Notes: generated from the letters alone by a model not told the origin. DNA of 58,749 bases from Bifidobacteriaceae bacterium (GCA_031267825.1 JAIRYJ010000030.1:1-58749); one strand, 5' to 3'. Numbered from the stretch's first letter, positions 27,130 through 36,302 are shown. A program made the numbers and translations.

Positions 27130-28287
27130 CTAGCAGTTCGGCACAACCGTGTTATAAGCCACCACATCAGCGTCTGTGATGCGCTGTTCCCCGGTAACTG
27201 ACGGGTACAAAACAGATTCTGGGTCGGCTGAATGGCCCAACCCGATGGCGTGACCTAACTCGTGTAACACCACCAGCACGGCCTGGTCATGATCTGACCG
27301 GAAAGAATGCTCAAAGAAGGCCTGGTCAAACAGAATTGTGGAACCGTTGATGCCGGCTGTGGTGTGACGGGTTATGGCGAGACCAATGGCTTCTCCCCCG
27401 CCGCCACTTGAGGCGATGTCCGCGATTTCGCTTTGCGGAACAAACTCCATGGTGAAGGTGATTGACGGGCCCATGAATGAGTCAGCCGGTTGGATTATCA
27501 GGCCAGTGATTTCAGAAAGCAAGCCGAGCGCTTCGACTACAGTGCTGGTTCCACCGGTTGGGACTTCGCCTACCAGTTCCCAGGTGATCGGAGCGCAAAC
27601 CAGCTGGGTGCCTAGCCCGTTTTCGACGCTAAAGGCGTAACCCTCCGGCAGGCCGTTACTTCCCAGGGCGACGTCATCTGGCACCGGCACGTTCAAGCGG
27701 TCTGGCACAAAGACATGCCAGGTGGCCTGGATCAGAGCCATTACTAATGCCAAGGCCACCACAATGGCAACGATTTTGAGTCCTGTGCGGCGGCGTAAAG
27801 GCTGGTCAGTTGGCCAAAGCATCTGCTCTGGCGGGTTGTAGGCCGGGGGTTGGAAATAGGCCTGCCCGGCGGCCGGAGCTGGTTGTGAGGCGCGCCAGTA
27901 GCCTGGTGGGCCGCTCGCTGGGTAAGGCGGTTGTGGTGGATAGCCTGACGATCCGCTCGCCGGGTAAGGCGCCTGTGGTGAATAGCCTCCGGGTTGTCCA
28001 GGCGGGCCCACCGCATCCGGCGGAACATAACCAAACGGCGGCGGACTCGAATGATAGCCAGCGGCCTGACCAGCCGGGTTGCCGCTACCTGGTGGAACAT
28101 AACCAGGTGGCGGCGGAACGGGTGTATGGGCCCCGGGTTGCCCAGGCGTGGCTGGCGGGTTTGGGTCACCTACACCAGGTGGCGCAGAGCCCGGCGGTGG
28201 GGCGCTGGGCGCTGGGCTACGCCAGTAACCGGTCCCGCGGATGGCCGTCCAGGACTCGGCATCATCATCTGGCGGGAAGGCGCGCAT
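27130..28287 (-). CDS. Membrane-anchored matrixin-like metalloprotease (M10)
   Basis: A 385-residue protein. Residues 1-160 are Pro/Gly/Tyr-rich, with repeated PYPASG and GYVPP units, and are predicted cytoplasmic. A single membrane helix (about 170-188) precedes an external domain with the zinc motif HELGHAIGLGH (residues 342-352). The Met-turn position reads SVLYPS, where family members usually have a Met, so Leu replaces the Met-turn residue. The domain resembles actinobacterial matrixin-family proteins. The start at 28287 is the first Met after the upstream gene's stop; in-frame sequence upstream overlaps that gene and is not protease-like. The upstream gene ends 8 bases before this start, so the two are probably co-transcribed. 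Confidence 0.8.
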   Translation of the reverse strand: MRAFPPDDDAESWTAIRGTGYWRSPAPSAPPPGSAPPGVGDPNPPATPGQPGAHTPVPPPPGYVPPGSGNPAGQAAGYHSSPPPFGYVPPDAVGPPGQPGGYSPQAPYPASGSSGYPPQPPYPASGPPGYWRASQPAPAAGQAYFQPPAYNPPEQMLWPTDQPLRRRTGLKIVAIVVALALVMALIQATWHVFVPDRLNVPVPDDVALGSNGLPEGYAFSVENGLGTQLVCAPITWELVGEVPTGGTSTVVEALGLLSEITGLIIQPADSFMGPSITFTMEFVPQSEIADIASSGGGGEAIGLAITRHTTAGINGSTILFDQAFFEHSFRSDHDQAVLVVLHELGHAIGLGHSADPESVLYPSVTGEQRITDADVVAYNTVVPNC

Positions 28288-28294
28288 TGAACCA

Positions 28295-29188
28295 TTATCG
28301 GCCGGGTTGGCCGTCAGGCGGTAACTCGCCGGGCGCGGCTGGCCAAAGGCGGTCGGCACCCTCCGCGCCAGCACCAACACCAGCATCAGCATGCGGCCCA
28401 AACCTATCCGCCTGGCCAGACCGCCGTCTCCACCACTGACGCCGTGGGGAACCACCGGTCCCCGGCCCGGCCATCTGATCCAAGACACCCCCAGGTGATC
28501 CAAGCTCATCCAGCATCGGCTCATCCGCCACCGGCTGATCCAGCCGAGGCGGTAACCCGTCCGGGGCGTCCGCCTGGCGCCTGCTGGCCGCCTCAGCGGC
28601 GGCATCAGCGTGCGGCCCAAAACTATCCATCCGGCTGGACCGGCGCCGGATGAACCGGCGTCGCATCGGACCGCTACCGTCAGGCTGGGCCAACTGATCC
28701 AAGACCGGCTGAGACAACGGCGCTGATTCCGTGTCAGGTGCCGACGAACCTGGCATCACAATGGCACCATGCGGCCCGAATTGCGCCCGAACCCAGGCCC
28801 GCGCCCTGCCCCGACCAGCCCGCGGTCCTAAGGCGGCCAGATCAGCCCCCAACCCATCACCAGGCAAACCGACCGTAACCGGCCCAAAGCCGCTCCCAGC
28901 GGGTGAACCAGCAACCGGCCGAGTGTCCATTCCTTGGCTGGCGCTGGCCTGCCCTGAAAGTCCCGCCAGACCGTCCGGGCCTAAGGACACCAAACCACTC
29001 GGCGGCGGGATGGCTTCCGCGGCCAACCTGGCCTGAGACGCCTGGTCAACATGACGCGGCACCGGTCGGCTAAGCCAGCCCCTGGCAGTCGGAAACAAGC
29101 GCCGCCTAGGCCTGCCAACACCGGCCCGGCCGGACTCATCATCAGGTGCCCGCCTGTCCCGGCGGCCGCCAGACGCTTCTGTTCGCAC
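28295..29188 (-). CDS. Unknown low-complexity protein with FGPH repeats
   Basis: A 297-residue frame rich in Arg, Gly, Pro, Ala and Asp, with no signal peptide or membrane segment and no family I recognise. It contains three related repeats: RARAWVRAQFGPHGA, RRRSSRMDSFGPHADA and RRRSGQADRFGPHADA, spaced irregularly by Pro/Asp-rich linkers. The basic-then-acidic pattern suggests a binding or scaffold segment. The GTG start has only a distant GAGGG, so the start is uncertain. It precedes the matrixin gene by 8 bp and is likely in its transcript. It could also be partly non-coding, but the repeats are conserved at the protein level. Confidence 0.5.
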   Translation of the reverse strand: MRTEASGGRRDRRAPDDESGRAGVGRPRRRLFPTARGWLSRPVPRHVDQASQARLAAEAIPPPSGLVSLGPDGLAGLSGQASASQGMDTRPVAGSPAGSGFGPVTVGLPGDGLGADLAALGPRAGRGRARAWVRAQFGPHGAIVMPGSSAPDTESAPLSQPVLDQLAQPDGSGPMRRRFIRRRSSRMDSFGPHADAAAEAASRRQADAPDGLPPRLDQPVADEPMLDELGSPGGVLDQMAGPGTGGSPRRQWWRRRSGQADRFGPHADAGVGAGAEGADRLWPAAPGELPPDGQPGR

Positions 29189-29302
29189 CGTCCGATTATG
29201 GACCCTCGCCTGATCGCGTGCGACCCAGGCTAAGGCCGGTTTGTCTAAGCCCGGGCAGAACCCAGAAAGTTCAGTCCGGCCAGCCCGGCCGGACTGGACC
29301 AG

Positions 29303-30151
29303 TCAGTCCAACCCACCCACCAAAGGCAGTTGGCCTTGTTCCACGATCTGACGCAAGGCCGTCTCACTGGTCAGATTCTCGCCCAAACGGTTCGGCTTAC
29401 CGGCGCCATGATAATCCGAAGAACCAGTCACAAACAGGTTCAACCGTCCTGCCAGTTCCATCAAACGGGCACGCTGATCAGGCGGATTATCGCGGTGGTA
29501 AACCTCCAGGCCAGCCAAGCCGGCCTGACACATTCGCACGATGGCGGAATCATCCACAACACGTTGGCGCCCGGTGGCGCCAGGGTGAGCGAAGACCGGT
29601 ACCCCGCCTGCCCGCCTAACTAACTGGACGGCATCGGGCGTTTCAACTGACCAGTAGCGAACGTAATACTGCCCACGGGGATGCAGCGGACCCGCGAAAG
29701 CCGCCGCCCGGTCCTCCACCACACCCAAAGCGACTAGCTGGTCGGCGATGTGTGGCCGACCAATCGCTTTACCAGACGGTACACGGGCCACAACTTGCTC
29801 AAGAGTGATCGGGTAATCCTTGGCCAGACGCTCCGTCATGGCACGGACCCGTTCATAGCGGGCGGCATGAATCCGGCCGAGCATGTCAAGCAGCGGCTGG
29901 TAAGACGGATCATGCGAATAGGACAACAAATGCACAGTGATCCCATTCATCCTGGTTGACAGCTCCATGCCACGCACCAAAGTCAAACCCAGTTGGCTAG
30001 CCGCGGTGCTGGCCTCGGCCCAGCCATCCGTTGTGTCGTGGTCAGTCAACGCCACAACGTCCAGGCCAGCGGCTTTAGCCTGGGCCATGACTTGAGCGGG
30101 CGGTTCGGTGCCATCAGAAACAGATGAGTGGGTGTGCAGGTCGATCAGCAT
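29303..30151 (-). CDS. PHP-domain metal-dependent phosphoesterase
   Basis: A 282-residue protein of the PHP superfamily, similar to the YciV/RNase AM group that acts on 3',5'-nucleoside bisphosphates or short RNA ends. Metal motifs are complete: LIDLHTHSSVSDG at the N-terminus, LTDHDTTDGW, the RGMELSTR glutamate, IGRPHIA, VFAHPGATGR and the C-terminal TGSSDYHG. The chosen ATG follows GAGG closely; an open frame upstream overlaps the divergent aminopeptidase gene and is not conserved. The starts of the two divergent genes are 42 bp apart, so their promoters overlap. Confidence 0.9.
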   Translation of the reverse strand: MLIDLHTHSSVSDGTEPPAQVMAQAKAAGLDVVALTDHDTTDGWAEASTAASQLGLTLVRGMELSTRMNGITVHLLSYSHDPSYQPLLDMLGRIHAARYERVRAMTERLAKDYPITLEQVVARVPSGKAIGRPHIADQLVALGVVEDRAAAFAGPLHPRGQYYVRYWSVETPDAVQLVRRAGGVPVFAHPGATGRQRVVDDSAIVRMCQAGLAGLEVYHRDNPPDQRARLMELAGRLNLFVTGSSDYHGAGKPNRLGENLTSETALRQIVEQGQLPLVGGLD

Positions 30152-30193
30152 CGCCTCATAGTACTGGCAAGTGCCTCCGGCTAATGTTGCAGT

Positions 30194-31822
30194 GTGACTG
30201 ATCAGCCCATCGCAGAGCGCGGCTCTAACCGTTCCCACCGCCCTATATCGGCGGCTTTCCGTGAGTTCATGGCCAGTGCCTGGGGTTCGGTTGATCCGCC
30301 TGATGCCCCGGCCACACGCCTGCCGGTGGCTGATGAGGCGGCCCGGCGGCGTGACCACCTAGCCCGCGAATTCCCTGGTGACCGGCTAGTATTGCCGGCC
30401 GGGCAGCTCCGGCCCAGATCGAATGACACGGATTATCGTTTCCGTCCGCACAGTGCGTTCGCTCATCTGACTGGTCTCGGGGCGGATCATGAACCGGAAG
30501 CTGTGCTGCTATTGGAGCCATCACCGGACACCGCCACAGCGTTACTGTCCGGGCAGCCAACCCATGAGGCGGTGTTGTATATCAGGCCAGCCGCCACCCG
30601 TGACACGCCCGAGTTCTATTCCGATTCCCGCTATGGCGAGTTTTGGGTCGGGCGCCGCCCGACTCTGGCGGATGTCGCCCTGCGGACCGGAATCCGGACC
30701 GAGCATCTCAGCCAGTTGCGTGACGCCTTGGCCAAGGACGCCGGTCAAGTTCAGATCAGGGTGATTAGTGAGGCTGACCCGGTGGTCACTGAAATGGTGG
30801 CCCAGGTTCGCCTTGAAGCTGGAGTGGAAACACCAAGCGGTCGGCCCGAAACACCTGGCGGTGACCCTGAAGCACCGGACACCAGCGGCCAACCAGCCGA
30901 CGCCGCCACCAGCGGCCCCCAATCAGATGGCGCCTCCCAACCAAAGCCTGATCCGGATGATGAACTGGCCCAGGCCACAGCCGAGGCCCGCCTGATCAAG
31001 GATTCTTATGAGATCGACCAAATGCGCCGGGCGGTGGCCGCCACCGTCAAAGGCTTCGAACGGGTGGTCCGCGCCTTGCCGCAGGCCCTGGCCGAGACCC
31101 GCGGTGAACGTGTTATTGAATCCCACTTCGAGTCTGGCGCCCGGATCGACGGCAACGGGATCGGATATGAGACCATCGCGGCCGCCGGTCATCACGCCAC
31201 AACACTGCATTGGATCAGGAACACCGGGCCGGTCCGGCATGGTGATCTGTTGTTGCTGGACGCCGGCATCGAGGTTGAATCGCTCTACACCGCCGATGTC
31301 ACCCGTACCATCCCGATCAGCGGGCGTTATTCGGCCGTTCAGCGCCGGGTTTGGGAAGCTGTGGTTGACGCGGCCGATGCCGCTTTCGCCGCCGCGGTGC
31401 CAGGCAATTTGTTCCGTTCAGTGCACGATGCCGCCATGCGAGTTATCGCCGAACGTCTAGAAGAGTGGGGCTTGTTGCCCGTTACGGCCGCTGAGGCACT
31501 GTCACCTGACGGCCAGCAACACCGCCGCTGGATGGTTCACGGTACATCACATCATTTAGGACTGGACGTCCATGATTGTGCGGCGGCCCGGGCGGCCCTC
31601 TATTTGGATGGACGGCTGGAACCGGGCATGGTGTTCACGATCGAGCCGGGGCTTTATTTCAAGCCGGAGGATTTGGCGGTGCCGGAGGAGTATCGCGGTA
31701 TTGGTTGCCGCTGCGAAGATGATGTCCTAATCACGGCGGACGGCTGCGAGAACCTTAGCGCGGCTTTGCCGCGCCGGGCTGACGCTATTGAAGCCTGGAT
31801 GGCGCGGCTAATGTCCACTTGA
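30194..31822 (+). CDS. pepP: Xaa-Pro aminopeptidase (aminopeptidase P)
   Basis: Removes N-terminal residues preceding proline. The 542-residue protein has the N-terminal AMP_N domain (FRPHSAFAHLTGL) and the C-terminal pita-bread domain with metal ligands Asp356 (LLLLDAGIE), Asp368 (TADVTRTIP), His453 (HGTSHHLGLDVHD), Glu484 (FTIEPGLYF) and Glu508 (CRCEDDVLIT). Between the two domains, residues about 211-258 are a Pro/Ser/Gly/Asp-rich insertion absent from most homologues. The start is a GTG. Confidence 0.94.
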   Translation: MTDQPIAERGSNRSHRPISAAFREFMASAWGSVDPPDAPATRLPVADEAARRRDHLAREFPGDRLVLPAGQLRPRSNDTDYRFRPHSAFAHLTGLGADHEPEAVLLLEPSPDTATALLSGQPTHEAVLYIRPAATRDTPEFYSDSRYGEFWVGRRPTLADVALRTGIRTEHLSQLRDALAKDAGQVQIRVISEADPVVTEMVAQVRLEAGVETPSGRPETPGGDPEAPDTSGQPADAATSGPQSDGASQPKPDPDDELAQATAEARLIKDSYEIDQMRRAVAATVKGFERVVRALPQALAETRGERVIESHFESGARIDGNGIGYETIAAAGHHATTLHWIRNTGPVRHGDLLLLDAGIEVESLYTADVTRTIPISGRYSAVQRRVWEAVVDAADAAFAAAVPGNLFRSVHDAAMRVIAERLEEWGLLPVTAAEALSPDGQQHRRWMVHGTSHHLGLDVHDCAAARAALYLDGRLEPGMVFTIEPGLYFKPEDLAVPEEYRGIGCRCEDDVLITADGCENLSAALPRRADAIEAWMARLMST

Positions 31823-31944
31823 GCCTGGCTGGCGGCAGCCGGGTCACCAAACATCCGGGTCACCAAGCAGCGGGGTGAAGGCTGAAAGCGTCACCGGCGC
31901 CCGATTGGCGGCGTCACCGTGGGTTTATCGCGAGAGGTAGTGAC

Positions 31945-33003
31945 ATGACAAGAATCGTTGTGCTGGACGGACATGTCCTCAATCCTGGAGATCTGAGCTG
32001 GGATGGTTTGGCCGAACTTGGTGACCTGACTGTTCATCAGCGCACTGACCCGGAAGATGTGGCTGGGCGCCTAACAGGTTATGACTGCGCCCTAACTAAC
32101 AAAACAGTGCTAGGCAAGACCGTACTGTCCGGCGCCACGACCCTGAAATACGTTGGTGTCCTGGCGACCGGTTATGACGTGGTCGATTTGGCGGCCGCCC
32201 GTTCACTGGGTTTGGCGGTAACGAATGTACCGGCCTATGGCAGTGCCACTGTGGCTCAATTCGCGATTGGCCTGCTACTGGAAATCTGCCACCGGATTGG
32301 CCACCATGATCATGCCGTTCACCAAGGCGCCTGGCAAGACGGACAGGATTGGTGTTTCTGGGATTACCCGCAGGTCGAATTAGCTGGTAAAACTCTAGGC
32401 CTGATTGGCTATGGAAGGATCGGGCAGACTACGGCGCGGATCGCGCAGGCTCTCGGTATGCGCACCATCGCCTACGATCCGGCGTTCGGCGAACTACCCG
32501 GAACATCCCCAACCAGGCAAGACACCAGTCGGCCTCAAAGCGAACCGGCCACCAGCGGCCCCGCCACCGATCTGGCGGCCGACCCGGCCAGCCACCCATG
32601 GCCGGGGCCCGCCGAACGTTCCACCTTGCCTGACCTGCTGACCCAGTCCGATTTCATCGCTTTGCATTGCCCACTGCGGCCTGACACCAAGGAACTGATC
32701 AACCAAGAAACCATCGCGCTAATGAAAGATGGCGTCATCTTGATCAATAACGCCCGCGGCCAACTAGTCGCCGAATCTGACCTGGCCGCCGCTCTGAACA
32801 GCGGCAAAGTTGCCGCCGCCGGGCTTGACGTGATGGCAGACGAACCAATCAGGCCAGGAAATCCGCTGCTGACAGCCCGTAACTGCCTCATCACGCCGCA
32901 TATTAGCTGGGCTTCACGGGAAAGCCGGGGCCGTCTGTTGGAAATCGCGGTCAACAATTTGCGCCAATTCTTAGCTGGACGGCCTGTCAACCTTGTCAGT
33001 TGA
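31945..33003 (+). CDS. D-2-hydroxyacid dehydrogenase (glycerate dehydrogenase-like)
   Basis: A 352-residue NAD-dependent dehydrogenase acting on 2-hydroxy acids. The NAD site is GKTLGLIGYGRIG (148-160), with catalytic Arg271 (NNARG), Glu300 (MADEP) and His319 (TPHISW). The DWCFWDYPQVELAGKT segment resembles the hydroxypyruvate reductase/glycerate dehydrogenase subgroup. Residues about 184-226 are a Ser/Pro/Ala/Thr-rich insertion just after the first NAD-binding strands, where relatives have a short loop. A purine-rich AGAGG precedes the ATG. Substrate is inferred only from subgroup similarity. Confidence 0.88.
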   Translation: MTRIVVLDGHVLNPGDLSWDGLAELGDLTVHQRTDPEDVAGRLTGYDCALTNKTVLGKTVLSGATTLKYVGVLATGYDVVDLAAARSLGLAVTNVPAYGSATVAQFAIGLLLEICHRIGHHDHAVHQGAWQDGQDWCFWDYPQVELAGKTLGLIGYGRIGQTTARIAQALGMRTIAYDPAFGELPGTSPTRQDTSRPQSEPATSGPATDLAADPASHPWPGPAERSTLPDLLTQSDFIALHCPLRPDTKELINQETIALMKDGVILINNARGQLVAESDLAAALNSGKVAAAGLDVMADEPIRPGNPLLTARNCLITPHISWASRESRGRLLEIAVNNLRQFLAGRPVNLVS

Positions 33004-33041
33004 GCCGCGGGTAGGACAGAGCACACCGTTAGGCTTGGAAG

Positions 33042-34355
33042 GTGAACACATCGCGCAGAGTCTTTGTCGCCCGGTTAGCTGGGATAGCGGTGTTCGACCC
33101 GATCGGGGACCGTGTCGGCTGGGCCCGGGATGTCGTCATAACTATCGCTCTTCATGGCCGGCCCAAGGCAATCGGCCTGGTGGTGGAGGTCCCCGGTAAA
33201 CGCCGCGTCTTCTTACCTTTTACCAGAGTGGTGTCGGTTGAGGCTGGTCAGATTGTGTCTACTGGCCTAGTTAACATGCGGCGCTTTGAACAGCGCGCCA
33301 ACGAGACGTTGGTTGTCGGGGAGTTACTTGACCGGCGCATCACATTGCGTGATGGCACCCCAGCGGTGATTGAGGATGTCGCTCTCGAAGCTCATATCGC
33401 TCCGCGCGGTGATTGGGAGGTCACCCAGCTATTTGTCCGGCCTTCAAGCGGGGCGCGCGGTTTGGGTCGGCGCCGCGGTGACGCCGAACTGGTTGACGTT
33501 AGTGCCGTCCCAGATTTAGCTTCCCAAGCTGGGCTGGCTGGAGTCGGCCAGCTAATGGCTTCTTGGGGTGATATCAAACCGGCCGATATGGCTGATCTGC
33601 TGCATGACATGCCGAAAGGCCGCCGCCTTGATGTCGCCACCGCCTTAGATGACGACCGTTTAGCGGATGTGATGCAGGAACTCGGCGATGACGACCGCTT
33701 GGAGATCATTGAACACATTGGCCGAGCCAGGGCGGCTGATGTGCTTGAAGCGATGGAACCAGATGATGCTACCGACCTGATTTCAGAGCTACCTGAACCG
33801 GAGGCGGCCATTTTGTTGGCCCTGATGCAACCGGAAGAAGCTCAAGATGTCCGCCGCCTGCTGGCTTATGGCGAGAACACGGCTGGCGGTCTGATGACCA
33901 CCGAACCGGTGGTGTTACCACCTGAGACGCCGATCGCTCAGGCTTTAGCCGCGGTCCGGCGCGAGGACCTGTCACCAGCTTTAGCTTCAATGGTTTTCGT
34001 TACCCGGCCGCCTTCTGAAACCCCAACTGGCCGCCTAGTTGGTGTGGCTCACATTCAGCGTCTGCTGCGCGAACCACCGCACCAGCCGATTGGTTCAGTG
34101 GTTGACACTGATGTTGAACCGCTCAGCCCGGATGATCCGTTGGGCCGTGTCACCCGACTGATGGCGACCTACAACTTGATCGCGTTGCCGGTGATTGATC
34201 AGGACCGCCGCCTGCTGGGCGCGGTTTCAGCTGATGACGTGCTGGATCACCTGCTGCCAGATGATTGGCGCTCGGGTGATGATGATGTGACGGATCTTTC
34301 TTTAGGACCAGGCGGGGAGGTGGATGATGCCGGGCAGATTGGACACACCACGTGA
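33042..34355 (+). CDS. PRC-barrel / MgtE-N / CBS protein without transporter domain
   Basis: A 437-residue cytoplasmic protein. Residues about 1-70 form a PRC-barrel-like domain (VFDPIGDRVGWARDVV), 160-275 an MgtE N-terminal helical domain (DMADLLHDMPKGRRLDV, then MEPDDATDLISELPEPEAAILLALM) and 280-410 a CBS pair (GENTAGGLMTTEPVVL, IALPVIDQDRRLLGAV). It lacks the membrane domain of MgtE, as in other actinobacterial proteins of this type, so it is probably a Mg2+- or nucleotide-sensing regulator rather than a transporter. The start is a GTG. DUF1003 and Mrp genes follow, a common actinobacterial order. The 3' end overlaps the DUF1003 gene by 32 bp. Confidence 0.9.
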   Translation: MNTSRRVFVARLAGIAVFDPIGDRVGWARDVVITIALHGRPKAIGLVVEVPGKRRVFLPFTRVVSVEAGQIVSTGLVNMRRFEQRANETLVVGELLDRRITLRDGTPAVIEDVALEAHIAPRGDWEVTQLFVRPSSGARGLGRRRGDAELVDVSAVPDLASQAGLAGVGQLMASWGDIKPADMADLLHDMPKGRRLDVATALDDDRLADVMQELGDDDRLEIIEHIGRARAADVLEAMEPDDATDLISELPEPEAAILLALMQPEEAQDVRRLLAYGENTAGGLMTTEPVVLPPETPIAQALAAVRREDLSPALASMVFVTRPPSETPTGRLVGVAHIQRLLREPPHQPIGSVVDTDVEPLSPDDPLGRVTRLMATYNLIALPVIDQDRRLLGAVSADDVLDHLLPDDWRSGDDDVTDLSLGPGGEVDDAGQIGHTT

Positions 34356-34998
34356 TAAGGGCCGTTCCTGGTTCGCCCGGCGGCGCGACAACCGTTCAAA
34401 TGATGGTTTTGGGCGTGGCGCTGAAGCTATCGCCCGGTTCATGGGCACGCCCCGGTTCTTGGTTTGGATGACGCTGTTTTGTATCGCCTGGTTGCTTTGG
34501 AACACGTTCCTCCCGGAGGGCTGGCGCTTTGATGATGCCAAAATGGGTTTCACAGCTCTGACCTTGGCTTTGTCTTTGCAGGCGTCTTATGCCGCGCCGC
34601 TGATTTTGTTGGCCCAGAACCGCCAGGATGACCGTGACCGGGTTTCAGCTGATCGTGACCGGATTCACGCTCAGCGCAACTTGGCGGACACCGAGTATTT
34701 GGCCCGCGAGGTGGCGGCTTTGCGGATCGCTTTGCAGGAGGTCGCCACCAGGGATTTTGTGCGTGGCGAGTTACGTAACTTCCTTGAGGAGTTAGAACGG
34801 GTCCATTCGCTTCGTTTGGAGTCAGGTGAGCCTGTCTTAGAAGTGTCCGATGCCGCCCCACCAGCGGTCCACCCAGCCCAGCTAGCGTTGCCTCCCGGGC
34901 CAAGTGACCAAGCCGATGGCGAGCTTTCACCACCGGCCAAGGCGGACCAGCCAACTAGCGGCCAAGCTGGAAGCGGCCGGGCGGAATCGGGCAGCTAA
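34324..34998 (+). CDS. DUF1003 membrane protein
   Basis: A 224-residue protein. It begins with the conserved RLDTP motif, which supports the start that overlaps the upstream gene. Two hydrophobic helices (LVWMTLFCIAWLLWNTF and GFTALTLALSLQASYAAPLILL) are followed by the conserved AQNRQDDRDR segment and a long charged coiled-coil-like helix (about 100-160). The last 50 residues are Pro/Ala/Gly-rich. Function unknown; association with the MgtE-like protein suggests a shared ion-related role. The 3' tail and stop codon have been partly duplicated downstream. Confidence 0.92.
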   Translation: MMPGRLDTPRDKGRSWFARRRDNRSNDGFGRGAEAIARFMGTPRFLVWMTLFCIAWLLWNTFLPEGWRFDDAKMGFTALTLALSLQASYAAPLILLAQNRQDDRDRVSADRDRIHAQRNLADTEYLAREVAALRIALQEVATRDFVRGELRNFLEELERVHSLRLESGEPVLEVSDAAPPAVHPAQLALPPGPSDQADGELSPPAKADQPTSGQAGSGRAESGS

Positions 34999-35054
34999 CT
35001 AAATGGAGCGGCCAACTAGCCGCCAGGCTGGAAGCGGCGGGGCGGAATCGGGCA
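34950..35054. repeat. Tandem duplication of the DUF1003 gene tail
   Basis: A 44-bp segment at 34950-34993 and again at 35011-35054 (offset 61 bp) with three mismatches. The first copy is coding, the second follows the stop codon. The gene end has apparently been duplicated by slippage or unequal recombination. Confidence 0.8.
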
Positions 35055-35130
35055 ACGAATCGGGCCAACCTGTCCCCGGAAAGCGAAACTCGTCAGATTC
35101 GGGCAGCGCCCGGAGAAGAATGACGCTAGA

Positions 35131-36228
35131 TTGGCGGCCGTGCCAAAACTGACTGAAACTGAAGTCCGCCAAGCCCTCGCCACTGTGATTGACCCTGAAA
35201 TCGGGCGGCCGATCACTGATCTCGGGATGATCGAATCGGTCGAAATCGGCCCGGGGGGTGCTGTCACCGTCAAAGTGCTCCTAACCGTGCCGGGTTGTCC
35301 CCTAAAAGACCAGCTAGAACGTGACGTGAAGCGGGCTTTAGCGGCGCTTGACGGCGTTGGCCTGGTCAAAGTCAGGCTCGATGTGATGAGCCAGGAACAA
35401 CGTGAAGCGCTCACCACCCAGCTGCGCGGCGGACCCGGCCGGACCGTTCCATTCGCTGCGGCCGACTCAAGAACCAAGGTCATCGCGGTCGCATCCGGTA
35501 AAGGCGGCGTTGGTAAGAGTTCTGTGACAGCTAATCTGGCGCTGGCTTTAGCTGATCTGGGTCTGGCTGTCGGTGTGCTTGACGCCGACATTTATGGTTT
35601 CTCAATGCCGCGGATGCTTGGCGTTGAAACTGATCCGACACAGGTCGGCGATGCGCTCCTACCGCCGGTGGCGCACGGTGTGAAAGTTTTTTCAATGGGC
35701 ATGCTGATCGAACCGGGCCAGCCGGTGATTTGGCGTGGACCGGTGTTGCACCGCGCCATCAGCCAGTTCTTGACTGATGTCCTCTGGGGTGAGCTTGACG
35801 TCCTGCTGATTGACCTGCCACCCGGCACTGGTGATGTGCCATTGTCGATCGCCCAGTTGATCCCCGGCTCAGGTTTGCTGATCGTAACAACACCTCAGCC
35901 GGCCGCCGCCGAGGTGGCCCAACGGGCCGGTGGTTTGGCTGTTCAAACCGGTCAACCAGTCCTTGGCGTGATCGAGAACATGAGCTGGCTTGATGCTCCC
36001 GGAGCTGACCGGATCGCGATCTTTGGCCAGGGTGGCGGCCAGCGAGTGGCCGAAAACCTGTCCCAGGCAACCGGTGCCGATGTGCCGCTACTGGCTCAGA
36101 TTCCACTTGATCAGACGATCCGCCAGGGCGGCGATGACGGCCAGCCGGTTGTGCTGACCGCTCCGTCCAGCGCCGCCGCGGCGGCCTTCGGCCAGATCGC
36201 CGCCGCCTTGGCTCCCCAGCGAGGCTAA
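35131..36228 (+). CDS. mrp: Mrp/NBP35-family P-loop ATPase (iron-sulfur carrier)
   Basis: Scaffold/carrier ATPase for 4Fe-4S delivery. The 365-residue protein has an N-terminal MIP18/DUF59 domain (ATVIDPEIGRPITDLGMI, TVPGCPLKDQL) and a deviant Walker A ASGKGGVGKSS (about 121-131). Also present are DADIYGFSMPRMLG, LLIDLPPGTGD and VIENMSWL. The CXXC motif of many homologues is absent after MSWL, as in other actinobacterial forms. The start is uncertain: a TTG at 35131 has GGAGAAG 12 bases upstream; a GTG at 35140 is the alternative. It is the last gene of the MgtE-like - DUF1003 - Mrp run. Confidence 0.94.
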   Translation: MAAVPKLTETEVRQALATVIDPEIGRPITDLGMIESVEIGPGGAVTVKVLLTVPGCPLKDQLERDVKRALAALDGVGLVKVRLDVMSQEQREALTTQLRGGPGRTVPFAAADSRTKVIAVASGKGGVGKSSVTANLALALADLGLAVGVLDADIYGFSMPRMLGVETDPTQVGDALLPPVAHGVKVFSMGMLIEPGQPVIWRGPVLHRAISQFLTDVLWGELDVLLIDLPPGTGDVPLSIAQLIPGSGLLIVTTPQPAAAEVAQRAGGLAVQTGQPVLGVIENMSWLDAPGADRIAIFGQGGGQRVAENLSQATGADVPLLAQIPLDQTIRQGGDDGQPVVLTAPSSAAAAAFGQIAAALAPQRG

Positions 36229-36261
36229 CCCAGCGGCAGTCAGCCCACTTGCCACTACGGA

Positions 36262-36302
36262 AATCGGTCACAGTCGGCCATTTTGGACAACTGTGACCGA
36301 TT
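36262..36302. terminator. 13-bp inverted repeat between convergent genes
   Basis: AATCGGTCACAGT at 36262-36274 and its exact reverse complement at 36290-36302 with a 15-base spacer. It lies 34 bp after the mrp stop and before the end of the convergent cyclase gene. A bidirectional terminator is the simplest reading, although there is no T-run directly after the stem. Confidence 0.45.
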
